Assembly (NCBI GenBank): GCA_940671915.1
Contig: CALNVZ010000174.1
Span: 25,812,339-25,876,338, forward strand
DNA from: Paracentrotus lividus
Taxonomy: Eukaryota > Echinodermata > Echinoidea > Camarodonta > Echinidae
Length of the DNA stretch: 64,000 nucleotides
Reading direction: 5' to 3'
Both the position numbers and the translations under genes were made by a program. Positions 26,401-38,400 of this stretch are shown here, piece by piece (the stretch's first letter is position 1; each line of letters opens with the position of its first letter). The notes beneath the pieces were generated by a model, which was given only the letters and a program-made list of their open reading frames with translations, did not search any database and was not told the DNA's origin.

Positions 26401-29400
26401 AGGCATCGATGACTTGAGTGCATTTTCCTTTTTAAGGATCTCTAGGAAATCTTTTATTTTTAAACTAAATATTTGCTTTCCCCGAGCTCTTAAAATGTTA
26501 CATATGTGGAATATAAAGCAAATAATCACCTCTTGATCCAAACGACGGGGCAAACTATCACTTCCACGGCAAGCTGGATGTACACGCTATCTCTCCTCAG
26601 CTTCGCTTCGGAGCAGAAAGCTTATCCAGCTTGCCTGAGAAGTGATAGTCTTCCCGTCATTTGGATCGACGGTGATTATTTGCTTAATATTCACAGTTAA
26701 CCTGTTAACTAAGTGGTTTATATTTGATGTATACTTTTCAAACAAAATTTGTTCTTGACAACCTGAAAACTTGTAAGATTCTTGCCAGACCTATCAACAG
26801 GTATTGTATGCAGACTGAATTCTGATTATTGTAATTCATTCATTAATAACAGCTTAATTAAATACCAGGTCCTCAGGAGAAAATCTCCATAAGTTAGAAT
26901 TAAACAGGTCTATTAAATGATGTTATGATATATTGCATCTTAATGATTTTGTCTTTTAATTGTTTGCTGCACACAGAATTATTAGCAGATGCAATAACAA
27001 CCAACAAAGTAGATGGTGCTATGTTTGACATCACAAGGTTCTTCTTGAAAGCTCTGTTCAGAGTTCAAGAAGAAGATGAAGAGGAATGGAAGACGGACCT
27101 AGAAGAACAAGGAATAGAACTACCTAAAGGTAACCATAATATCTATTCAACCATGATGCAAATGAGACAAAAACCTTGGGTGTTAACATTTGAACTGCTT
27201 TACCGGAAAGAGTAAATATTATTTATTACCCACGCCGATGAAATCAGCAGGGTATTGTAAAGGGTTCCGTATGTTTGTTTGTTTGTTTGTTTGTTTGTTT
27301 GTTTTTTTGTTTGTTTGTTGGTTGTTGTGTACAAGATAACTAGAGAACGGTGAACGGATTTGCACCAAATTTTCAGGGATTGTTTGGATAGTGAAAGGAA
27401 GAAATCGATTAGATTTTGGTGATGATTGTTGATCCCTGCAGATCTTTGTAGATTTCAGTTTTGACCCATAGTATAGTATTACAACTACTCTAGCCATCGT
27501 GCACAGAACTCGCATGCACGGAAGCATCACGCGGTGAGGATCGACAAGATTTTGCCGTGGCCCAAGCCTGCACTCGCAATCTATGTATGTCTGGTGCGAG
27601 AAACCATCCATACGACGAATGCAAGGTAATGAATCTTTGTACATCGACGCTCTTTGTGTACATATCGAACTTGCAATCACACGCGCAATCAGGTAAAATC
27701 GAAATCATCACCACACGCGCCTAAAAGGGACTTTATAACTACGATAGACATGCAAAAACCATTGCAAAAGTCATGTTCAACAACTATCTATGCAAAAAGA
27801 GTCATCGGGTATCAATATTCGTGTTTAATCATGAAAAAAGGTAAAAATTTACGTAAATTCGGCTTTCCTACATAGAGTCTACATAATGCATTGTGAAATG
27901 GGTGAGCGAATTACTGCATCAGCTCAGCTGAGTGCGAGCCGAGCGCGGCGACGCTACCACGCCGATGAAATCGGCAGGGTATTGTAAAGGGTTCCGTATG
28001 TTTGTGTGTTTGTGTACAAGATAACTAGAGAACGGGTGAACGGATTTGCACCAATTTTCAGGGATTGTTTTGATAGTGAAAGAAAGAATCGATTAGATTT
28101 AGGTGATGATTGGTTGATCCCTGCAGATTCTTTGTAGATTTCAGTTTGACCCTATAGTAAAGTATTACAACTACTCTGTAGCGCCACCAAGGCTGGGTAT
28201 GCCGCCTTTGACGGCCCCTCTAGTTGCTGTTGTTTTTAGATTTTACACCGCTTTACACAGCGTATTATTTGTTATCTTATCCTATTTATTCTGTTGCTTC
28301 AGTGAGTATAGGTGAAGCTAAGTTAGATGAAGATCCTGACCCAACCTATGCAGCAATGAGTAAAGCAGCTACAGCAGCTCTAGCTTGGCCAGTTGTTCAT
28401 CAAGGTAAATATCTCTAATAGTCATTGTACAATGTTATGATTACCTCAGATTATATAGCAAGGGTTCCTTAAAGGGGAAGTTCACCCCGGAATTTATTGG
28501 TCTTAAAAAATGAAAAAAATAATGGGAAAATATTAGTGAAAGTTTGAAGAAAATCGACCAAAAAATAGCGAAGTTATGAATATGTAAAGTTTTGATTCTG
28601 TGACGTCACGTGCGAGCAGCTCTCCATTGGTTGTGTATGTAAATTCCATAAATTTGTCTTTTTGTCATGGTTCTTGATAAAGGAATGGGTCAATTTGATA
28701 TAGTCATGTATATGAACATATGTTTGATGGTATATCGACCGCACAGGTGACATAATTATTTTCTTCTGAAAAAAATGACATTTTATGGAATTTACACTAC
28801 ATAACACATAGGAGATCTGCTCGCATGTGACGTCACAGAATCAAACTTTGAATATTCATAACTTCATCATATTTTGGTCGATTTCCCCAAACCTTCACTC
28901 ATATTTTTCTTTTTATTTTTCTGCATTTTTTAAAGGAGGACTCTGGGCTGAAATTAAAAAGTTTTGTAAAGTAAAGTAAAATTTAACAAACACAACACAG
29001 AAAATTTCATCAAAATCGGATGGAAAATAACAAAGTTATGCATTTTTTTAGGTATTGAATTTTTTTCTTAAAAACAGTTCTTGGCATTGTTTCATTGTCT
29101 CATTTGAATATTTGAATATTCAAATGAGCAAAATGATGATGTCACACTCCCCCTACATTCTTGTGTATTTTATTATATGAAATCCTATTTTTCTCATTTT
29201 TTCATATATTGCGTATACAGAAAATCTATCCCATAAACTGAAATAGGTAAAAGCACTAGTGACCTTGAACATTCCACAAGGATTAATCCCTGTTTTTATA
29301 TCCTTGGGGGAGAAAATCTTGATAATTGGTATTTCATACAATAAAATACAAAGAAAGTAGGGGACTGAGACATCATCAGTTTGCCAATTTGAAGATGGCA

Positions 29401-32400
29401 AAAACTGTTCCCTAAAAAATTCAAAACCTAAGAAATTCATAACTTTGCTATTTGTGATCCGATTTTGATGAAATTTTCAGTGTTGTGCTTTTTAGATTTT
29501 ACTTTATTTTTCTATAATGCAAATCTCCAGCCCGGAGGAGTCCTTTAAGACCAATAAAATTCCAGGGTGAACCTCCCCTTTAATATTTGGCTCTAACATT
29601 ATCACTTTGCCTGTCATAGATGACTTTGCCAGTTGTATGAATTAATTTAATTTCCACTATGTCGTGAAAAATATAAATGATATTATATCCTTATCTAAGA
29701 TTGTTTGCATTGAGAGTGTACACAAGGAGAAAAGAATAGTTTAACTAAGAAAAACGTTTCTCAAGAAATAGTTCGTTTTTCTTCATGACGTCACGCATAG
29801 TACATTTTTTCCCTAGGGAAAACTGGACTATACGTTTTTCCGACCCCCCCCACCCTATTCACGAGTTGCGCAACGCAACGCAAGCGGTGCTACTCTGCTG
29901 CTTTTACCTGAATTCTCCACTGCATGCCACGGGAAACTTTCGGCGAGCTGCACTGACAGGTGCGCTTACATAACAGACGATCGATTAGGCAAGACAAGTA
30001 TTTTCTCAACTTCTCTACGATCGAGACTATATAATTTTTGTTCATTAAAAAAATTAAAAGGAATGGTATAGTGGAAGGGATATAAAACAAATATACAATG
30101 ACTCATTCTCAGAACAGGTTAAAACTATTCGCACTCAGGAACATCACATAGTACTATTCTCTCTCGGGCCGATGGCCCTCGAGAAAATAGTACTATGTGA
30201 TGTTCCTTCGATGCGAATAGTTTTAACCAGATCCTCGAATGTCATTGTTATATTTGTATAATATATACTTTGTTCTACAAATTAATGTGCCCAAAAGTTA
30301 ACAAACTTCTTCTCACTTGGACCCAATTACTTACTTAATCTGTTGTCAAAGGTTATAAGCCCGTACGTTTTGATCCACTGTCCTGAGACGTGTCTATTTC
30401 CTTTGCAAGAGGCCCTGGTGATGTAGTAACTGAGTGTTCCATTAAAATCGTTGAAAGGATCTGACACAATCGCGATAACAATATTAAGAAACTATAACAA
30501 TTTGTTATTCATTAATCACACCTGCAATTTATGAGATAAAAAAATTTGCAATATCATTTGTGAAGGTCAGACCACCGTTTTATTTGCAAAATTATCATTG
30601 AAAAATGAAATTGTAAAGGCAATGGTGTATGATGTAGAAAATGATACAAGATGTCATGTATTGTTCTCATCTTTCACACACCATCCCGCAGGCACAGAGC
30701 TGAGGAAGCTTTCCATCGACCCTCCCACCCTGACGGAGATCGTACGACTCCACTTCCTATCGTCCGGAGCCAGCACAGGATCAGAGGATTCAAAATGGCG
30801 GTACCAGCAGAGAGGTGGCTATACCTGTCATGATGATCCCGGTCTGGAGTTCCGCATGCAGGAATCGGGCATCCTCAAAGCACTTACCAAAGGAAACATC
30901 TATGACCTCAACTCAGGTCAGAGAGAATCTATTGTAGTGGAATCTTTTAAATTATTTCCATATTTAGGTTGAAGATTATAGTAAAAAAGTACAAAGGTTT
31001 GCTCTTCAAATCCCCTCATAGCCATAATATGACAAAAACAGTCAATATTCAGGCCGACACATTAGAGTGTAGTCCCGTACATGCATTTCTGTGTGCAGTG
31101 AGTGAGACTATCAGTAGAAAGGTACTGTCATGACGATCCTGTTCTGGAGTTCCGCATGCAGGAATCAGGCATCCTTAAGGCTCTTACCAAGGGAAACATC
31201 TATGACCTCAGCTCAGGTCAGCTACCTTGGTTTAATTTAAAACAATTATTGGGAAACATAATTTCTCCCTTTAAGAACAAAGTATATGAAGAGGAAAAAA
31301 AATATTTGGACTCACAGGAATGTTCCCTCACTATGGTACCTCAAAGAGATTGCAACATTTTGAAAACAATTTGAAAACATTTAATTTTTTTAAAACTTGC
31401 ATTTTAGTTATAACCACATATTTCACTGCATTTTTCCCTGAAAGAATAGAGTATTTGTTTTATATCAAGTTGAGAGTGATATCTTCGCAGAATATGTGTT
31501 TCTGAAATAGCACTTATATTGTGTCTACTTTCCATATTGTGCTTGTTTTTATTTTACACTTTGTTATGCATCTCATTTGCATTGCAGAGGGTAAACTGAA
31601 GGTTCTGACTGCTCTGACAAATCAGCTATTGACGTACGTGACTATCCGTGAAGTCATAGAGGATAGCTACGATACATGGAACACCACACGTAGAGAACTG
31701 AGAGATCTTCTACGTCAGGAACAGCGTAGGGAGAAGGAAGAGGTTACAGCGAGGTAAGATCTTGTAATTAAAAAAAAAATGATTATTTGCTACTGAGAGC
31801 CATAAGTTTGCTAACTCACAACCTGTTTTAGAGAGAATCTAGTGTAGTTGGAGAGGTGAAGAAATATGAAACACACTGTTGATAACAGTTCAGCTAAGCA
31901 TTATTTTGTGTTGTGAGGTTTTGGAATCACCAAAATGATAAGAAATTAACCCAATTCAGCTTTGAGTCACATGCACTTACACAGAAATGCATGTGTGGGG
32001 CAATACAAAATGTTTGGGACCCAAACATGCAGCTGTTCGGGTATATTTTGGGTCATATTATGACTACTAGTGCAATTGAAGAGCAATCCTTTCTTGTGGA
32101 ACTTTTTATCATGATATTGTTCCCAAATAGCATGAAAATAACAGGAAATCTCACAATAATTTTCTTCATCTTTCCCAGACCTTCCCACAACACTAGATTC
32201 CCTCTAATTAAAGCCTTTCTTGAACTCACCACATTTAAATTACAATTTTGGGTGTTCCTGTATTTAGTGATAACAGCAAGAAGGTATCCGCAGTATGAGA
32301 TATTCTATACTGATGATACTTGAGTGATTCAGTAGGGTAAATGATTTTAGGAAGAAAAGTTCGCTTCCCTCCACCCCACCTTCTTGTATATCAATAAGTA

Positions 32401-35400
32401 ATATCAATCCAATAATTAATGATTATAAAATGATAATCTTGCGTGTGGATAAGAAAATTCTGAATATTTAGGAATTTGTGGCTCTTATCTCTGTATGGAA
32501 TAACAATGCCACTGTAAGCTTTTCCCTTCTGCCATAATTTTTATATGTTCAAGCATAATGGGATCAGAGAGACTTGTGTAAGGATGAAATTCTTAGTCTG
32601 ATTTCAACTGAAGAAGTAATGAATACCTCTAAGAAGTTCTGAATATCTGTCTCTCTTTGCAAATGTGTGTTGCTATGTTGTGCCATGCAGTTATGTATGC
32701 CATTTATAATCTTTAAATCTTTAATCGTAGAGAACTAACAATTATGCACAGAGAGGTATTGCTGTCTTTACTCTTGATTTGTGCATTTTACAAAACATGT
32801 GTCACCAACGTTCATTGTCATGAGAGTCCTAATGGGTCAACAACTTTATTTTAGATCAGTGTAGTTTGCATGCACCTCGAGCGAGAATTGAAAATTTGAA
32901 AGAAACATTCAACTAATGAATCGCACTCCCAGGGAAGAATAAGGATTAATCATTAGATCTACAAATGAGATCTACGGTAAACCAAAGTGTTTGAATGAGG
33001 TTTGTAATTGTCCCCGCCGAACGAGTTCGAGCAGGGGACTATGAAACGGGCTCCGTACGTATGTGTGTCCGTCCGTCCGTCCATCCGTCCGTCCGTCCGT
33101 CCGTCCGTCCGTATGTGATCAAAATCTTCAATTTGCTACTCCTTCGCCATTTTTCATCCGATTTCGATTCCGTTTGCTTTATATGATAGCACTAGGTGAT
33201 AGCTACAAAACTTCTTCACAGAATTTTGACCTTTGACCTTTGACCCTGATTTTTGACCTATAATGTTAATTGGCTACAAAATGCTACTCCTTCGCCATTT
33301 TTCATCCGATTTCGATTCTATTTGCTTTATGTGATAGCACTAGGTGAGGACTACAAAACTTCTTCACGGAATTGTGACTTTTGACCCCTTTGACCTTTAA
33401 CCTTGATTTTTGACCTATATTGTTAATTGGCTAAAAGAAATGGCTACTCCTCGCCATTTTTCATCCGATTTCATTCCGTTTGCAATTTAGTGATAGCACT
33501 AGGTGAGGACTTAACAAAACTTCTTCACGGAATTTTGACTTTGACCCTCTTTGACCTTTGCCTTGATTTTTACTTATATTGTACATGTCGCTACAAAATG
33601 CTACTCCTTCACCATTTTTATGCCAATTTGATCCGCTTGCTTTAATGTGATAGCACTAGGTGATGGCTACAAAACTTCTTCACAGAATTTGACCTTTGAC
33701 CTTTAGACCTGGATTTTCTGACCTATATTCGTTAATTGGCTACCAAATCCTACCCTTCGCCATTTTTCATCCGATTTCGATTCCGTTTGCTTTATGTGAT
33801 AGCACTAGCTGAGATACAAATTTTCTTCACAGAATTGACTTTTGACCCCATTGACCTTTGACCTGACCTGACTATAATGTACATTGGCTACAAATGTACT
33901 TCTTCGCCATATTTTTTACCCGATTTCGATTCCGTTGCCTTATGTGATAGCACTAATCTGATGATTTAATGGAATTTTTACATTATCGGCGAGGGGACAT
34001 ATATTGCGCATCGCGTAATTTACTAATCCTTGTTTCTTTAAAATCAAAACACATTGATGTGTTGAAACTCATGTAGTCGACCAATTTCTCAGGATTACTC
34101 AAAGGAGGACTTCACAATAAGGGCACAAACTTGCGTGCATGTATATAAACGCACAAATTGATATTTTTGTATCAGAACTGTTATCAGAAACAAATAAGCA
34201 CCTACTATAAGCCAACATCAAATGTAATTTGTCGAAGTGTTTTATCATTTGTGTTTTCTTGCTCCACAGATGGAGTTGAGAATGGAAGATGAGGGGCGAC
34301 GGACAATTTCAATTGGAAAGAGACAGGCTATCCAAGCTCTTCACAGGAGGGCATTGTAGAGAACGGTGTTGCCCCTGGTGTGAGTGGCTCTACTGTAAGC
34401 ACTCCAGAACAAACCAGGTAGTAGACCTCACATCCAGAGCAAAAAGGGAATCCCCCAATGACTCAATGGAGACTTCGGATGTCCCAAACACACGGTTATC
34501 TCTGCTGAGATCGAGAAGAAGAGAAAAGAGATTGCAGAGAAAGCGCGGAAAAGAAAGCTGAGTTTTTAACGCGAGGGAAGCGGCAACTGCTCGGGAATCA
34601 GTGAGGCCATTATGAAGTATAAACGCTGACAACAGTTGTGAGACAGTTTTCCGCAGGTACTGGAAGTTCAATTCATTACCTGGATTGTTTGTAGAGTGTG
34701 ATAGGAATGTTGATGAGGATGTTATGAAAGAGATGGAGGCGAACATGCTTGCAGCGCAAAGAACTAAAGTTGAAATGCAGCCTGCTGCTGCTGCGGAAGA
34801 GATCCAGCCGACGAACGAGCACAACACCTCAAACAGCAGTAATAAGGAGAATGTAGACAGTAATGTGATCGGGAACGGCCCGTTAGCGAATGGAGATGTG
34901 CCTTCAGATTCTCATAAAGACCTCACAGAGGCCGAGAAGGAAACCCCAATGGAGATCAGTGCTGAAGAAATGCCTGTCCTGTCCGTTGAGGCTCCTGCAG
35001 CCTCCACACCTACACCATTTGCTTCTCAGTGCCGATGGGGCTTTTACAACGATCCTAACCAGATCGATAAGCTTCTGGAGTCTCTCAACACCCGTGGTCT
35101 CAGGGAAGCATCCCTCCGAGAGAGCCTGCAGCAAGAGAAGGCTGCTATCGTTGGCAACATGGCCGAAGTCCCCACGGACTTCCTGACCAAACTTCCAACG
35201 GACGAAGCAGCTGCTGACCACCAACCTGGAGTCAAGAAGCAGGTAGAGGTCAAGATGAACAGCGGCAAGAAGGGTCTCTTGTCCAACAGTGCCGATGGAG
35301 ATGAAAAGCTGGAACTTATGCTCAGGGAACAGATTCTGGACATTGAAGATCGTCTGTGGCAAGGAGCCTTAGGCTTTGTGAAGGTAATCAATTAGATACT

Positions 35401-38400
35401 TAATTGTCTGTTAAGTGCCAGATGTGTATTAGCTCTGACATATAAACCACATTAACGGCCACCTGTCTCCACAAATGATACAATGAAGTATCAACTATTT
35501 ATAAACTAAATCTAATTTTCCACCAGGGAATCTAGGGCAGGCTATGGTGGTTATTCCCACCAGTTTAATGTACCTTGATAAAGCTGTATTTTTTCTTGTA
35601 CCTTTATCCTTTTCTGTCAGAATTATACTTCTCTAATGATTGTGAAAAATGTATTGGCAGCATTCAAAACTCATATTTTTTAAATGTCTTTTTTATTATC
35701 ATTACTATTATTGTTTGAGCTAGCACCTTTGAATCTTTTAAATATGGCACTATACAAACCCTGTGAATCATCATCATCATTCATGTCAATTTTGAATTCA
35801 TTTTATTTCTTAGGTGAATAACCGTGCATCTTGGGTAGAAGCCATTGAGCAGGGGTCATATGATCGTCAAACCAATGAGATCTCTTGGGGTCCAGTTTGG
35901 GCTCGGTCCATGTTAGATGACGGTGATTTCCTCAACATGTCATTGTCTGACCTGCCTCTACCTGAAGAAAAACCCAAGTCAAAAGACAGGTATAATATAT
36001 TTGGGCTAGATCTTTGGTTTGATTGATTGATTTATTGGTTGGTTTATTTTACATGATTGCTAAGGAAGCAATTAATGCTTATAAGTAAGCAGTCAGGGGA
36101 CCTACAACTTTATATCCTATCCCAGGGACTTGGTATTGGGGATTAATGCCTTACCAAAGGGCGTTAATGCATCGACTTGGTTTCAAATCAGGGATTTCCC
36201 CGTTACGAGTCCACCGCTCTGCTGACTGAGCTATCACACCTCCCTATAATGCATAAATATTTTGATAGTGTTAATTAGGGTTTTTAAATGTGTGCACAAT
36301 ATTTACAAGTACATTTTATGTTTAGAACTCAAATCCAAGCTGTTGTTGACAGAATAAAAATAACTTGGTTTATGACATGAATTTTGCATTTTAAAGCTTT
36401 TATTGAACCCTATTCTCTACATATATTGTCATCCCTAAAGAAAAGTGATCTTGGACCGACATGGTCCCCGTTCTCTGTCAGCAACCCTGACCCTGCGGAT
36501 GATTATCATTAATTATTCTGATTTTTATCTGAAAGAAACATACAATATAAAATCAATTACAAAAATTAACCTAATTATGACATTAACACAAGTCTACTCA
36601 GACACAAGAGTTAACTACACTTTGACTCAGATTGAAAAAAAGACCCAACAACATTGAATTGGAATTTGAGAGGAGATCAGAGAACCACAACGAATTCAAC
36701 AATCAACAACAATCATGTTCAATAAGTTATCCAATGAGTAATGAAATTATGTGTTCAAAGCTTGAATCTTACATTTTTACAAACTTTTATTGAACCCTCT
36801 TCTCTACATAGATTGTCATCCCTGAAGAAGAGTGATCTTGGCCCCACTGGATCCCCATCATCTACCCGCTGCAACACCCCTGACCCTGCTGATAATGTTG
36901 TACGGGACCTGGCCTGTGCTCTCCTGCAGGTCTCACAGGGTACTGGTGATAAGTACCTCAAGGCACCCCTGGGTGAGTATCTACAGTCTAAACCTGGTAT
37001 AATGAGCATGGATACAAGATTTTTGTACAAACAAGGCTATTTTCCAGTCGTAATTTGAAGGATGTGTATATAGGTCTATGCAATTATAAATGTTCAGTAT
37101 AAAAAAAAAAAATCCTTGTTATTCATTTGGTTCCGAGTACTTTGTTTTAACCGGAGTGGACTTAAGTAATATGATTTTAGAGCATATTACATTGTTATAA
37201 AACTGCTCTTCTAAGTAATCTTCTTTTTAATCTTGGCCTTCGCTATGGCAATCCTTGCTAGTGCACAGTGCATTTCAAAAAATCATTCTATGTCTTCATC
37301 GCTGGTGGTTTTTATTAACTTTAGATTTAATATACCTTTATCAGGATCATGAGGAGATAAACTGATACGATTCTGGATTTAAGCATATTTCAAAAGTCAT
37401 GGCCATTTACCAACAACAGAGGGAATAATAAGTATAGTACATTACACACTATTGATAATGAAATGTATTGGCATCTATTGGTATCTTGTGCAGGAAACCC
37501 AGAAGAAAACAAACCGATGACAAGGACAAGGAAGAAGCAAGAGGAAGAGAAAGAGAAAGAGGAAGAAGAAGATGAGGAAGGTGAGATTAGATTTCATGTA
37601 ACAGAAGTTATGGATTGATGAGTTTGTCTTTAGAATTGCAATGATATATTCATTTTCTAGAAAAGGGCATTATTTGTGCATGCAAGCAATTGCTGCAATT
37701 TGCAAGACATAATCTTTTTAAGCAATAGAATTCGCATAAAGGAGACTAATCATTGATGTCTCCACAAGACAACATGTTTAGGGTTTAGTGCAACAAAGGG
37801 CTTTCTGCATTTTTGCTATTTAGAGAAAGTCAGGTTTATAATTTTTTACCAGTACTTGGCACTTGCAGATAGCCATATGGTTTTTGGGATGGTATTTAAC
37901 TACAGAACTTGTTTGTTAGGCATTGTCTATATTAGGCACCAAGACTTCTACCGATTATTTTGATATAAAAATCTCTTTTTTTACCAGTAATGCAGATAGC
38001 CCTTTATTTCACTAAAACCTTGATATGCTGTAATGCATAACCAAGGCCACTCCAAGTATTATTGTCCGGACTGAGTTGACACCAAATTCCTCATTTTACC
38101 TTTGTGGTGTTGCTTATCTTGCTTCTACAGAAAAGAAGCCAAAGAAGACCTGTCGTGAATGCTGGGAAGAATCCCTGATGGCCTGTACCAGCCTGTCTCA
38201 GATCTTCCTTCATCTGTCCACCCTGGAACGCTCTGTCACCTGGAACAAATCTATCCTCAAGGCTCGTTGCAGGATGTGTCGCCGTGGTGGTAACCCTGAG
38301 GCTATGTTGCTCTGTGATAGCTGCAACAGAGGACACCACATGTTCTGCCTCAAGCCACCACTCAAGGTGAGTAACAAAATAGGTTTATATCCATTTGGTA

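Noticed and set aside
31913..32323. 136-codon frame
   Set aside because: Lies within a dispersed repeat whose other copy (13115-13450) is not open.
34390..35391. Several minus-strand frames over BAZ1A exon 14
   Set aside because: Shadows of the coding exon; plus strand has the conserved protein.
36040..36245. tRNA gene on minus
   Set aside because: A- and B-box-like words exist but the cloverleaf is not complete and a SINE body follows.
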